Shown here piece after piece: positions 17,330 through 26,159 of a stretch of 64,000 nucleotides of DNA. The position numbers were made by a program, and so were the translations under genes. The notes under the pieces were generated by a model. It worked only from the letters and a program-made list of their open reading frames with translations, was not told where the DNA came from and searched no databases. The first letter of the stretch is position 1, and every line of letters starts with the position of its first letter. This stretch comes from Opitutia bacterium (lineage in GTDB: Bacteria; Verrucomicrobiota; Verrucomicrobiia; Opitutales; Opitutaceae), in the NCBI GenBank assembly GCA_016217545.1, contig JACRHT010000006.1:1-64000 (forward strand). The letters run 5' to 3'.

Positions 17330-18017
17330 GAGTGTTCAAAACATCCTGAAAGTCGAGCGCCTCACCAAAACCTATGCGACCGCGGCCGGCCCGCTGACGG
17401 TGTTGCACGAGGTGAGCTTCGCGCTCGAGCCGGGCAGCACGTGCGCGATCGTGGGTCCGTCGGGGTCTGGCAAGACGACACTGCTCGGCTTGTGCGCGGG
17501 GCTCGACGCGCCGAAGAGCGGAACCGTGCAGCTCGCGGGGCGCGAGATCGGCACGCTGTCCGAGGACGAACGAGCCCTCGTGCGCAACGAGAGTGTCGGG
17601 TTCGTGTTCCAGAATTTTCAGCTCATCCCGACGCTCACGGCATTGGAAAACGTCCTCGTGCCGCTCGAGCTGCGCGGCGATAACACGCGCGAAAAGGAGG
17701 CGGCCGAACTGCTCGCGCGAGTCGGTCTCGGCGACCGGCTCGATCACTACTCGCTCCAGCTTTCCGGCGGCGAACAACAGCGCGTGGCGCTCGCGCGGGC
17801 ATTCATCAACCGCCCGAAAATCCTCTTCTGCGACGAGCCGACGGGCAATCTCGACGGCGACACGGCGCACGCGATGGTCGATCTCATCTTCGGCCTCAAC
17901 CGCGAACGTGGCACGACGCTCGTGCTCGTGACCCACGACCTCGAACTCGCGCGGCAGACGCAGCGCATCCTCCGCCTGCGCAGCGGCCACGTCGTGAGCG
18001 ACGAGCGGATGGGTTGA
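17328..18017 (+). CDS. ybbA: ABC transporter ATPase, YbbA-like
   Basis: A 229-residue ABC ATPase of the MacB/LolD class. Walker A GPSGSGKTT (about residues 43-51), Q-loop FVFQNFQLIP, signature LSGGEQQ, Walker B ILFCDEPTG and the H-loop VTHD are all intact. It pairs with the YbbP-like permease that follows, but a GxxExxY fragment lies between the two. The ATG overlaps the divergent esterase start codon, so promoters of each gene must lie inside the other. The substrate is unknown. In E. coli the system is linked to lipid or hydrophobic-compound handling through tesA. Confidence 0.92.
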   Translation: MSVQNILKVERLTKTYATAAGPLTVLHEVSFALEPGSTCAIVGPSGSGKTTLLGLCAGLDAPKSGTVQLAGREIGTLSEDERALVRNESVGFVFQNFQLIPTLTALENVLVPLELRGDNTREKEAAELLARVGLGDRLDHYSLQLSGGEQQRVALARAFINRPKILFCDEPTGNLDGDTAHAMVDLIFGLNRERGTTLVLVTHDLELARQTQRILRLRSGHVVSDERMG

Positions 18018-18054
18018 GGCTGATTTTCGGTCGCCACAGCAAACAAACAGAAGA

Positions 18055-18320
18055 GCCCACGAAACACACGAACCACACGAAAGGATGGGAAAATGAACAA
18101 CGTCATCCAAGCGGAAGAGTGTTACAAGATCGTCGGAGCCTGCTTCGAAGTTTACCGAGAGAAAGGCTGCGGGTTTCTGGAGCCGGTTTTCCAGGAATGC
18201 CTCGCGTTCGAGCTGGAGATGCAGGGGATTCCGTTCGAGGCGCAGAAGGCTCTGGCTCTTTCTTACAAGGGGCGGCCTCTGACGCAGACCTATCGCCCGG
18301 ACTTCGTGTGTTTCGTGGGC
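18055..18320. mobile_element. GxxExxY cassette with perfect 18-bp inverted repeats
   Basis: The sequence gcccacgaaacacacgaa at 18055-18072 recurs as its exact reverse complement at 18303-18320. Between them is a truncated GxxExxY gene. The left end also has a near repeat, ccacacgaaaggat. The segment interrupts an operon pair (ybbA-ybbP) normally adjacent in other bacteria. No transposase is present, so it would be a passive or non-autonomous element. The right repeat lies inside the coding sequence of the fragment. Confidence 0.6.
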
Positions 18321-18338
18321 CCTTCCGTCCTTTCATGA
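18093..18338 (+). CDS. GxxExxY protein, truncated
   Basis: An 81-residue N-terminal piece of the GxxExxY family (usual length about 125-135). The naming motif appears as GCGFLEPVF, followed by QGIPFEAQKALALSYKG and YRPDFVCF. The family would continue with a core containing ExK, but here it ends with GPSVLS after the inverted repeat. The family is nuclease-like in some descriptions. Losing the C-terminal half should inactivate it. Its TGA overlaps the ATG of the ybbP-like permease (ATGA), so its remaining role may be to couple translation across the insertion. Confidence 0.75.
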   Translation: MNNVIQAEECYKIVGACFEVYREKGCGFLEPVFQECLAFELEMQGIPFEAQKALALSYKGRPLTQTYRPDFVCFVGPSVLS

Positions 18339-20872
18339 ACTTCATTCTCAAAATGGCCTGGCGCGATACGCGCGCTTCGCGGCGGCGGCTGTTGCTCTTC
18401 TCCCTCGCGGTCGTGCTCGGCGTCGCCGCACTCGTGGCGGTTGGCTCGTTGCGCGACAATCTCCGCAGCGCGATCGAGGACCAGACCAAGTCGTTGCTTG
18501 GCGCCGACCTCGTCATCACGTCGCGCGCGGCGCTGACGCCGGAGGCGGAGAAATTCATCGCCGGCCTCGGCGGCGAACAGGCGCGTGAGATCGCGTTCAA
18601 CTCGATGCTCGTCGCGCCCACGGCCGGCGGCGCCACGCGGCTCGTGCAAGTGCGCGCGTTGCAGGGCGCGTTTCCTTTCTACGGCGAGTTCAGCACCGAT
18701 CCGGCGGATGCGCGCGCGCAGCTCGCGACCGGCGCACACGCGATCGTCGAGGAAGGCGTGGCGGTGCAATACGGTTTGAAGCCCGGCGATCCGATCAAGC
18801 TCGGCGCGGGCGAGTTTCGCGTCGCGGGCGGTTTGCTGAAGGTGCCGGGCGAGTCCGCCGCCGGCGTCACGACGCTCGCGCCGCGCGTGTTTATCCCGCT
18901 CGCGGCGGTGCAGGATACCGGCCTGCTCAAGCAGGGCAGCCTCGCGCGGTATCGCGTCTATTTGAAATTTCCGGCGAACACCGACGTGGAGAAAATGGTG
19001 AGCGATCTGCGCGAGCGTTTCCGCGAGCTGCGACTGGGCTTCGACACGGTCGAGGAGCGCAAGCGCGAACTCGGCGGCGCGATCCAGAACGTGAATTCGT
19101 TCCTGATGCTCGTTGGCTTCGCGTCGCTGTTCCTCGGCGCGATCGGCGTGGCGAGCGCCGTGCATGCGCACGTGCGGCAAAAAATCCCGACCGTGGCCGT
19201 GCTGCGCTGCCTCGGTGCGAGCGCGGGCAAGGCGTTCGCGATCTACCTCGTGCAAGGTGTGGGCCTCGGGCTCGTGGGCGCGCTCGGCGGCGCGGTGCTC
19301 GGCATCGGAGCGCAGCTGGTGTTGCCGACTTTCCTGCGCGATTTCCTGCCGTTCTCGTTCGATTTCTTCGTCTCGTGGAAATCGGTCGCGAGCGGCGTCG
19401 GCGCGGGCGTGGTGATCAGCGTGCTGTTCGCGCTGCTGCCGCTGCTCGAGGTGCGGCGCGTGTCGCCGCTGCTGGCGATTCGTTCGGCGTTCGCGGACAG
19501 TGGCGGCAATGCGCGCGTCGACTGGCTGCGCGTGACGCTGATGGTCGTGATCGTCGTCATCGTGTTCGCGTTCGCGATTCAGCAAACCGGACGCGTGGCG
19601 TGGGGCGTGGGTTTCGCGGGCGTGTTGTTCTTCGGTTTCGCGGTGTTGGCCGGTCTGGCGAAGCTGATCGCGTGGGTCGCGCAACGGCTGAATTTGCGCC
19701 GGCTGCCGTTCGCGTGGCGGCAGGGCGTGGCGAATCTCTACCGCCCGAACAACCGCACGGTGCTGCTGCTCGTGTCGCTCGGCATGGGCACGTTCCTCAT
19801 GATGACGCTCTACCTCACGCGCGACACACTGCTCGGACAGCTGCGCGTGATGGGCGGAGGCGACCGCCCGAACTTGATGCTGTTCGACATTCAGGACGAT
19901 CAGGTCGAGTCAGTGGCCAAGATTGTCGCGGATAATGGCGCGCCGGTGCGCGCGCAGGCGCCGATCGTGACGATGCGCATCAGCGCGTTGAAGGGTCGGC
20001 CGATCGCGGAGGTGTTGAAGGACAACTCCGCGCGCGTCGCGGCGTGGACGGTGCGTCGCGAGTATCGTTCGACCTACCGCGGGCAACTCGCCGACACCGA
20101 GCGCGTGACCGCGGGCAAGTTCGAGGGCCACGCGCCGGCGGGCGCGGAGGACGTGCCGGTTTCGCTCGAGGAAAACCTCGCTCGCGATCTCGGCGTGAAG
20201 CTCGGCGACCAGATCGAATTCGACGTGCAAGGCGTGCCGGTGAAGACGGTCGTGGGCAGCTTGCGGCAAGTCGAGTGGCAGCGGTTGTCGCCGAATTTCT
20301 TCGTGGTCTTTCCCGAAGGCGTGCTGGAAGGCGCGCCGAAGTTTCACGTGATGGCGCTGCGTGCGACCGACTCCGCCATCTCGGCCCGCGTGCAGCAGGC
20401 GGTGGTGCGCGAACACCCGAACGTGTCGGCGATCGACCTCGGTCTGATTCTTCAGACAATCGACAGCGTCTATGCGAAGGCGTCGTTCGTCGTCGAGTTT
20501 CTCGCGCTCTTCACGGTCGTGACGGGCGTCATCGTGCTCGCGGGCGCGGTGCTCATCGGGCGCAGCCAGCGTGTGCGCGAGAGCGTCTTGCTCCGCACGC
20601 TCGGCGCGACGAAGCGGCAGGTGAACCGCATCATGCTCGCCGAGTATCTCGCGCTGGGCACGCTCGGCGCGGCGGTCGGCGCGGTGCTCGCGGTGGGTGC
20701 GAATTGGGGACTGGCGCGCTTCATTTTCAAGATGAGCTGGTCGACGCCGTCGCTCGCAGTGCTCGTCCTCGGTTGGCTCGCCGTCAGCGCGGTGACCGTG
20801 ATAACCGGCCTGCTGTCGAGCCGCGGCATCTGCGACCACCCGCCGCTGGAGGTCCTGCGGCAGGAGACCTGA
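18335..20872 (+). CDS. ybbP: ABC transporter permease, YbbP-like (two FtsX/MacB-type halves)
   Basis: An 845-residue permease matching the YbbP/AcmB type. A first TM (about 18-36, LLLFSLAVVLGVAALVAVGS) is followed by an extracytoplasmic domain and an FtsX block with three TMs (about 255-370, containing VHAHVRQKIPTVAVLRCLGA). The central TMs lie about 400-440. A second FtsX half is at the C-terminus (RSQRVRESVLLRTLGATKRQ, then three TMs). The ATG at 18335 overlaps the stop of the GxxExxY fragment. The frame upstream (to 18014) runs through that fragment in another frame and is not real protein. It probably works with the YbbA-like ATPase. Confidence 0.9.
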   Translation: MNFILKMAWRDTRASRRRLLLFSLAVVLGVAALVAVGSLRDNLRSAIEDQTKSLLGADLVITSRAALTPEAEKFIAGLGGEQAREIAFNSMLVAPTAGGATRLVQVRALQGAFPFYGEFSTDPADARAQLATGAHAIVEEGVAVQYGLKPGDPIKLGAGEFRVAGGLLKVPGESAAGVTTLAPRVFIPLAAVQDTGLLKQGSLARYRVYLKFPANTDVEKMVSDLRERFRELRLGFDTVEERKRELGGAIQNVNSFLMLVGFASLFLGAIGVASAVHAHVRQKIPTVAVLRCLGASAGKAFAIYLVQGVGLGLVGALGGAVLGIGAQLVLPTFLRDFLPFSFDFFVSWKSVASGVGAGVVISVLFALLPLLEVRRVSPLLAIRSAFADSGGNARVDWLRVTLMVVIVVIVFAFAIQQTGRVAWGVGFAGVLFFGFAVLAGLAKLIAWVAQRLNLRRLPFAWRQGVANLYRPNNRTVLLLVSLGMGTFLMMTLYLTRDTLLGQLRVMGGGDRPNLMLFDIQDDQVESVAKIVADNGAPVRAQAPIVTMRISALKGRPIAEVLKDNSARVAAWTVRREYRSTYRGQLADTERVTAGKFEGHAPAGAEDVPVSLEENLARDLGVKLGDQIEFDVQGVPVKTVVGSLRQVEWQRLSPNFFVVFPEGVLEGAPKFHVMALRATDSAISARVQQAVVREHPNVSAIDLGLILQTIDSVYAKASFVVEFLALFTVVTGVIVLAGAVLIGRSQRVRESVLLRTLGATKRQVNRIMLAEYLALGTLGAAVGAVLAVGANWGLARFIFKMSWSTPSLAVLVLGWLAVSAVTVITGLLSSRGICDHPPLEVLRQET

Positions 20873-20889
20873 GCGGCGTCGAGTGTCGC

Positions 20890-20976
20890 GTCACCTATTA
20901 GGTGACCGCGGTTGTTGGCCAAATTGAGCATTTCGCTCGGTGCGCGAGCGGACTGGTCACCTAATAGGTGACCAGT
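20890..20976. repeat. Pair of palindromes with core GTCACCTA-W-TAGGTGAC
   Basis: A 17-bp palindrome gtcacctattaggtgac at 20890-20906 and a longer one at 20952-20976 (12-bp arms around a single A) share the same core, with centres 66 bp apart. They fill the gap between the permease stop and the FKBP start. Neither is followed by a T-run, so terminators are unlikely. They could be protein-binding sites or a dispersed palindromic repeat. Confidence 0.7.
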
Positions 20977-21067
20977 TCGGCTAGGCCGGCAGTGGGGGCC
21001 CGGCGGCGGGACGCAGGGTGGAAATCGTCTTGAGTTGCGGGGCGCAGCGCGGGTGACTGGCCGCTTC

Positions 21068-21529
21068 ATGGCGACACACCGGGTTCTGACTTTTCACTAC
21101 ACGCTGCGCGATGCGAACAGGCGCGTGCTCGACACGTCGCGCGGCGGCGGCGAGCCGCTGAGTTTTCTCGAGGGTGCGCAGGAAATCGTGCCGGGTCTCG
21201 AGAAAGAGCTGAGCGCGATGTCCATCGGCGAACGTCGCGACGTCGCGGTGCCGCCGGAGCTCGGCTATGGCCTGCGCGAGGAGGCGTTGGTGCAGCGCGT
21301 GCCGCGTTCGAGTCTCCCGATCGATGGCGAGTTGAGCGTGGGCGACCAATTTCTCGCGGGGCAGGATCGCCATGCGCCGGTCGTGACGGTTGTGGCGATC
21401 GACGGCGATCAGGTGACGCTGGATGCGAATCATCCGCTCGCCGGCGCGACACTGCATTTCGACGTCGAGTTGGTGGCGGCGCGACCGGCGACGCCGGCGG
21501 AATTGGGCCGTGTCAAAGCGGACAGCTGA
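21068..21529 (+). CDS. FKBP-type peptidyl-prolyl isomerase, SlyD-like
   Basis: A 153-residue cytoplasmic prolyl isomerase/chaperone. FKBP elements are visible: LTFHYTLRDANRRVLDTS, PLSFLEGAQEIVPGLEKEL, GERRDVAVPPELGYG. The insert-in-flap segment typical of SlyD follows, about 75-130 (VPRSSLP through TLDANHPLAG), and the chain ends in HFDVEL. It lacks the His/Cys-rich metal-binding tail of E. coli SlyD. The ATG at 21068 was chosen because the family starts there. The frame extends back to 21035. Confidence 0.92.
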   Translation: MATHRVLTFHYTLRDANRRVLDTSRGGGEPLSFLEGAQEIVPGLEKELSAMSIGERRDVAVPPELGYGLREEALVQRVPRSSLPIDGELSVGDQFLAGQDRHAPVVTVVAIDGDQVTLDANHPLAGATLHFDVELVAARPATPAELGRVKADS

Positions 21530-21574
21530 GGATTGCGCGCGAGGGCCGAATTACTACGATCCGCAGTTTCCCCC

Positions 21575-22303
21575 ATGAAAGTTCTCGGTATCGACATCGG
21601 TGGCTCGTCCTTCAAGGCCGCGCCCGTGGACATCAAAACCGGCCGGTTGCTCGCCGAGCGTTTCCGCGTGCCGGTTTCCAGTCCGTGTCCGCGCGACGAG
21701 GGTCTGGCGGCGGCGCGGCAGATCGTGTCGCACTTCAAATGGAAAGGGCGCGTCGGCATCGGTTTTCCGGGCATCATCCTCGGCGAGCGCATCGACGCGG
21801 TCGGCAATCTGGGTGAGGAATGGGAGAAACAGAATGGCGTGAAGATTTTCTCCAAGGCGACCGGTTGCAAGGTGGGCGTCGTGAACGATGCCGACGCGGC
21901 CGGGTTGGCCGAGATGCGTTTCGGCGCGGGCAAGGGACGCGACGGGACGGTGTTGATGCTGACGTTCGGCACGGGCATCGGTTCGGCGCTGTTTTATCGC
22001 GGACAACTTTTCCCGAACGCCGAGCTCGGCCACGTGCCGTGGGAGGGCGAGCCGATCGAGAAGTTCGCGTCGGCCGCGGTGAAGACGAAGCTCGAACTCG
22101 ATTGGAAGGAATGGACGGACCGCGTGAACGTTTACCTGCGCGTCGTAGAGCGACTGTTCTCGCCGGAGCTGATCATCATCGGCGGCGGCGTGAGCCAGGA
22201 TCACCGCATGTGGTTCAAGCTTCTGCACACGCGCGCGAAGGTCGTGCCGGCCAAGCTGCACAACGACGCCGGCATCGTCGGCGCCGCGTTGGCGGGCGAG
22301 TGA
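21575..22303 (+). CDS. ppgK: Polyphosphate glucokinase-like ROK-family kinase
   Basis: A 242-residue ROK sugar kinase. It starts with the phosphate-binding [16 protein letters not shown], followed by [20 protein letters not shown] with the catalytic Asp, the second phosphate loop [11 protein letters not shown] and [17 protein letters not shown] lies near the end. The short length, the N-terminal [11 protein letters not shown] and the missing ROK Cys-rich zinc motif fit polyphosphate glucokinases, which phosphorylate glucose with polyphosphate or ATP. An ATP-only glucokinase is the alternative. The stop lies 4 bases before the oxidoreductase start, suggesting an operon. Confidence 0.87.
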   Translation: MKVLGIDIGGSSFKAAPVDIKTGRLLAERFRVPVSSPCPRDEGLAAARQIVSHFKWKGRVGIGFPGIILGERIDAVGNLGEEWEKQNGVKIFSKATGCKVGVVNDADAAGLAEMRFGAGKGRDGTVLMLTFGTGIGSALFYRGQLFPNAELGHVPWEGEPIEKFASAAVKTKLELDWKEWTDRVNVYLRVVERLFSPELIIIGGGVSQDHRMWFKLLHTRAKVVPAKLHNDAGIVGAALAGE

Positions 22304-22307
22304 GCCG

Positions 22308-23315
22308 ATGAGCGGGCGCGTGCTGATCGTGGGCCAGGGGCTCGCCGGCACGGCGCTCGCGCTGGAGGCAGCGGGGATTCCGTTTGTCGTCGCGAGCGAA
22401 GGCCACGCCCGCGCGGCGTCGCGCGTGGCGGCGGGGCTCGTGAATCCGATCGCGGGCCAGCGTTTCGTGAAGGTGTGGCGCGTCGAGGAGCTGCTGCCGT
22501 TTGCCGAGAGCTGGTATCGCGCGGTGGGGGCGAGGCTCGGCGTCGAGCTGTGGCATCCGCTGCGGCTGCGTCGGCGGTTCGCCAACGACATCGAGGCGTC
22601 GCGCGCGGCGAAGAAACTCGCGAGTGGCGAGCTGGCGCCCTTTGCGACGCCGGGCGAGGGGGGCGTGGAGATTCACGGCGCGGCGTGGGTGGATTTGCCG
22701 ACGTTGCTCGAAGTGGCGGCGGAACTTTGGGGCGGACGCGGCTGGTTGCGCGCCGCAGCGGTGAAGCGCGAGGAGCTGGCGGCCGATGCGTCGGGTGTGA
22801 CTTGGTGCGGCGAGGCGTTTGCGGCGGCGATCTTTTGCACGGGCGCGGGCGCACTGGCGCGCGAGTGGTTTCCCGAGCTGCCGTTCGAGGCGGCGAAAGG
22901 CGAGATCGTGCACGTGCGCGGCGCGCAGCTCGCGCCGGATGAAGCGGTGAGTCGCGGCACATGGGTGTTGCCGGATGGGGGCAGCGGCGCGCGTGTCGGT
23001 GCGACTTACGAGCGTGGCGTGGAGGACGTCGCGCCGACGGCGGCGGCGCGGGAGAAGTTGCTCGCCGATGCGCGCGAGCTGGTGGCAGGCGATCTCATGG
23101 TGCTCGAGCAGCGGGTGGGCGTAAGGGTGAGTTTGCCGGATCGACTGCCGGCGGTCGGGTGGCGCGAGGGGATGCGCGTGGGGTTCTTCGGCGCGCTCGG
23201 ATCGAAGGGCACGCTGTGCGCGCCGTGGCTGGCGCGAGCGTGGTGCGAGGCGTTGACGAAATCGAACGAGTGCTGGCCTGCCGAAGTGAGGATCGGGCGC
23301 TTCGGGCGTCGCTGA
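22308..23315 (+). CDS. FAD-dependent oxidoreductase (DAO family)
   Basis: A 335-residue flavoprotein. The N-terminal dinucleotide-binding motif is GQGLAGTALALEAAGIPFVV, followed by SRVAAGLVNPIAGQRF. The core AAIFCTGAGA and the C-terminal GFFGALGSKGTLCAPWLA resemble the MnmC C-terminal/glycine-oxidase type of D-amino-acid-oxidase fold. The substrate is unknown. The start is 4 bases after the kinase stop. Family-level assignment is firm; the specific reaction is not. Confidence 0.85.
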   Translation: MSGRVLIVGQGLAGTALALEAAGIPFVVASEGHARAASRVAAGLVNPIAGQRFVKVWRVEELLPFAESWYRAVGARLGVELWHPLRLRRRFANDIEASRAAKKLASGELAPFATPGEGGVEIHGAAWVDLPTLLEVAAELWGGRGWLRAAAVKREELAADASGVTWCGEAFAAAIFCTGAGALAREWFPELPFEAAKGEIVHVRGAQLAPDEAVSRGTWVLPDGGSGARVGATYERGVEDVAPTAAAREKLLADARELVAGDLMVLEQRVGVRVSLPDRLPAVGWREGMRVGFFGALGSKGTLCAPWLARAWCEALTKSNECWPAEVRIGRFGRR

Positions 23316-23508
23316 TTTCGGGGGCGCACGGTCTATCGAAATATTATTCGCGACGTGTCCCATTTTCGGGAAAATTTATCCGCTTGAACCCGTGGAAGCT
23401 CGGACGCACAAGGCGGATAGACATGACCAAGCCCCGTGCCATCCGTTCGCCGTTCGTGGCGCCCGCGCCGCTCGGTTGCGTGTCGTCGCCGCAGATCGCG
23501 GCGGACGC

Positions 23509-24360
23509 ATGAACAAGATTCGCATTCTGGTCGTCGACGATGAGCCGGCCACGCGTCGGCGGATCGTGCGTTTGCTGGAGCGGGATCCCGATGTGTTGGT
23601 GGTGGGCGAGGCGGCGACGGGGGCGGACGCCGTGCGGCAGGTGGCGGCGGAGAAGCCGGATCTCATTTTTCTCGATGTGCAGATGCCGGAGATGAGCGGC
23701 TTCAAGGTGCTCGAGGCGCTGGGGCCGCGGCCGCCGGCGGTGATCTTCGTCACGTCGCGCGACCAGCATGCGTTGCAGGCGTTCGAGGTGAACGCGGTGG
23801 ACTACCTGTTGAAGCCGTTCGAGGACGACCGATTCGCGGCGGCGTTGCGGCGTGCGAAGTCGGAGCTGATCCGGCGCCAGACCGATGCGTTGGGCGCGGA
23901 GTTGGCGAAGTTGCTCCAGCATTTGCAGGCCAATGCCGGCGCTGCCGCCGCGACTGCCGTGGCGGGTGGTGCGGCGCCGACCAAAGCGCCGGCGCCGGAG
24001 GGCAGTGCGTCGCAGGAGGCGATCACCCGGGAGCGCGTGCTGCTGCGCTCGGGCGGCGAAATCTATTTCATCAAGGCCGAGGAGATCGATTGGATCGAGG
24101 CGGAGGGCGACTACATGAAGTTCCACGCCGGCGGTCGCGTCCACCTGTTGCGCGAGACGATGGCCAATCTGGAGGACCGGCTCGATCCCAAGCGCTTCAT
24201 CCGCATCCATCGCTCGACGATCGTGAACATTGATCGCGTGAAAAAGCTCAGTCCCTCGTTTGCGGGTGAATACGCGGTGATCCTCCACGACGGCACGAAG
24301 CTGCGGCTGAGCCGCGGCTATCACGATCGGCTGGAGGAGTTGATGCGCTCCGCGCTCTGA
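23509..24360 (+). CDS. LytTR-family response regulator
   Basis: A 283-residue regulator. It has a receiver domain (about 3-120) with acidic residues D10, D11 and the phospho-acceptor D56 in FLDVQMPEM, and the conserved Lys K102 in LLKPF. A low-complexity Ala/Pro linker (about 145-172) follows, then a LytTR DNA-binding domain (about 175-283: FIKAEEIDWIEAEGDYMKFH, RFIRIHRSTIVNIDRV). It probably binds direct repeats upstream of target genes. No histidine kinase is adjacent, so it is an orphan here. The start was chosen at the ATG that begins the receiver domain. The 190 bases before it show nothing distinctive. Confidence 0.93.
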   Translation: MNKIRILVVDDEPATRRRIVRLLERDPDVLVVGEAATGADAVRQVAAEKPDLIFLDVQMPEMSGFKVLEALGPRPPAVIFVTSRDQHALQAFEVNAVDYLLKPFEDDRFAAALRRAKSELIRRQTDALGAELAKLLQHLQANAGAAAATAVAGGAAPTKAPAPEGSASQEAITRERVLLRSGGEIYFIKAEEIDWIEAEGDYMKFHAGGRVHLLRETMANLEDRLDPKRFIRIHRSTIVNIDRVKKLSPSFAGEYAVILHDGTKLRLSRGYHDRLEELMRSAL

Positions 24361-24691
24361 GCCGGCGCGGCCCGTCCATCCCGGCGCCGGTCCGTTTGTC
24401 CCAAAACAGCTGCGACTCGGGCGGGCTTCGGGTGTTGTAGCCCCTGTTCTTTGGCTTCGTCCGCCTTGCGATGCGGAAAACGGCTATCGTAGGCCGTTCA
24501 TCGCGAGGTAGTCGCCTGTCGTCGCAATCCCGTTCAAAACCGTGGAGCGACCCCGTTTACTCCCCTCGTTCGTAGTTATCAGTTGTGTTGCAGAGGGGTC
24601 CTTCGGGGCCCCTCTGTGTTTTTCGGCGGGAGCGGCGCGCGGCGATAGTTCTGGCCAACGTCCCTTCGATTTTCTTCATCTTTTCCTCCTG
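24361..24691. other. Intergenic region with isolated strong terminator, possible small RNA
   Basis: No gene is seen in these 330 bases. A strong UUCG-loop terminator (24591-24623) stands 230 bases after the response-regulator stop and 70 bases before the exporter operon. The stretch is either a long 3' untranslated region or a small-RNA gene ending at that hairpin. No promoter could be placed with confidence. Confidence 0.35.
24591..24623 (+). terminator. Strong intrinsic terminator with UUCG tetraloop
   Basis: Stem cagaggggtcc / gggcccctctg (one G-U wobble) closed by a ttcg loop and followed by gtgttttt. This is the clearest plus-strand terminator in this part of the window. Confidence 0.88.
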
Positions 24692-26089
24692 ATGACTATG
24701 TCCTCCGCCACCCCCAAGCCCATTGCGGTTCCGTCCGCCGCCTCGACCAAAAAGAAGTCGCGCAAACGCCTCTGGATCATCCTCGGCATCGTTGCGGTCT
24801 CCGCCGTCGTGATCGCCGCCGGCGTCGCCAAGGGCAAAGCGGGCGAGAAGCCGACGCAGGTCACCATCGAGAAGGCCGTGGTGAAAACCATCACGCACAT
24901 CGTCACCGCCACCGGCAAGGTCCAGCCCGAGACCGAGGTGAAGATTTCGCCCGAAGTGGCCGGCGAACTGATCCAGATCCCCGTAGTGGAAGGACAGACG
25001 GTCAAAAAGGGCGACCTGCTCGTCCGCATCAAACCCGACTTCTACAAGGCACAGCTCGAGCAGCAGGAGGCATCCCTCTCCTCGGCCCGGGCCAGCTCCG
25101 TGCTGAGTCAGGCGCGCCTCACGAAGGCGGAGCAGGACTTCAAGCAGGCGAACGACCTCTACCAGAAGAACCTCATCTCGGATGCGGATTTCACGTCCGC
25201 CCGCACGAACCTCAACGTCGCCAAGGCCGACTACGAGTCCTCCCTCGCGCAAATCCGCCGCACCGAAGGTTCCGTCGACCAATCGCGCGACCAGCTCAAC
25301 AAGACCACCATCTACTCCCCGATGGACGGCTCGATCAGCTCGCTCACCAGCGAGGTCGGCGAGCGCGTCGTCGGCACCAACCAGTTCGCCGGCACCGAGA
25401 TCATGCGCATCGCGGACCTCACGAACATGGAAGTGCGCGTGAAGGTCAACGAGAACGACATCATCAACGTCAAGGTCGGCGACCACTCCATCGTGATGGT
25501 CGACGCGTTCCCGGGTCGCCGCTTCGAGGGCAAGGTCGCGGAGATTTCCAGCTCCGCGCTGACCGCCGGCTCCAGCAGCAACAACGCCGCCGCTCTCGCC
25601 GCCTCCGCCTCGGACGAAGTGACGAACTTCCTGGTCAAGATCCGCATCACCGACAAGGACGTGACGCTCCGCCCGGGCATGAGCGCCACCGTCGACATCG
25701 AGACCGAGACCGTCGCCAACGTCGTCGCGGTTCCCATTCAATCCGTCACCGTTCGCGCCGAAGGCGGCAAGACCACCGAGGAACTCCAGCAGCAGAAATC
25801 CAAGGAAGCCAAGGAGCGCTCCGGCAACGACCTCGAAGTCGAGACCGAGAAACGCAACGCCCGCCGCGAAGTCGAAAAGCTCCAGCGCGTCGTCTTCATC
25901 CGCCAAGGTGACAAAGTCGTCATGCGCAAGGTCGAGACCGGCCTCGCCGACAACAGCCACATCGAGGTGAAGTCCGGCGTGAAGTCCGGCGAAGAAGTCG
26001 TCTCCGGCAGCTACGCCGCCATCAGCCGCAAGCTCAAGGACGGCGCCCGCGTGATGCTCGAAACGCCCAAGAAGGAAGAAAACAAGTAA
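24692..26089 (+). CDS. Membrane fusion protein of a MacAB-like exporter
   Basis: A 465-residue periplasmic adaptor. It has a basic N-terminus (KKKSRKR), a TM anchor (about 27-46), a lipoyl/biotinyl half ([19 protein letters not shown]), an alpha-helical hairpin (about 110-190, Gln/Ala/Ser-rich), a second lipoyl half ([14 protein letters not shown]), a beta-barrel and a membrane-proximal domain. Within the membrane-proximal part a Lys/Glu-rich charged segment (about 350-385, [15 protein letters not shown]) is an unusual insertion. It is the first gene of a four-gene operon with one ATPase and two permeases. The start could be 24692 or 24698. Confidence 0.92.
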   Translation: MTMSSATPKPIAVPSAASTKKKSRKRLWIILGIVAVSAVVIAAGVAKGKAGEKPTQVTIEKAVVKTITHIVTATGKVQPETEVKISPEVAGELIQIPVVEGQTVKKGDLLVRIKPDFYKAQLEQQEASLSSARASSVLSQARLTKAEQDFKQANDLYQKNLISDADFTSARTNLNVAKADYESSLAQIRRTEGSVDQSRDQLNKTTIYSPMDGSISSLTSEVGERVVGTNQFAGTEIMRIADLTNMEVRVKVNENDIINVKVGDHSIVMVDAFPGRRFEGKVAEISSSALTAGSSSNNAAALAASASDEVTNFLVKIRITDKDVTLRPGMSATVDIETETVANVVAVPIQSVTVRAEGGKTTEELQQQKSKEAKERSGNDLEVETEKRNARREVEKLQRVVFIRQGDKVVMRKVETGLADNSHIEVKSGVKSGEEVVSGSYAAISRKLKDGARVMLETPKKEENK

Positions 26090-26101
26090 ACCGGGTAGGG
26101 T

Positions 26102-26144
26102 GCGGAGTCCGCTCCGCGCCGCGGCGGCGAGTGGACTCGCCGCC
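26102..26144. repeat. REP-like double palindrome
   Basis: Two adjacent hairpins, gcggag-tccg-ctccgc (26102-26117) and ggcggcgagt-gg-actcgccgcc (26123-26144), lie between the adaptor and ATPase genes. GC-rich and without a T-run, they resemble a dispersed repetitive extragenic palindrome more than a terminator, which would be unexpected inside this operon. Confidence 0.6.
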
Positions 26145-26159
26145 CTGCCTTCCGACCAC

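Noticed and set aside
18014-18334. N-terminal extension of the YbbP frame
   Set aside because: It reads through the GxxExxY fragment in another frame and has no transporter similarity; the conserved permease begins at the ATG at 18335.
24591-24623. 6S RNA or tmRNA ending at the UUCG terminator
   Set aside because: I could not find the closing stem of 6S RNA or a tRNA-like domain upstream; only a generic small-RNA candidate is supportable.
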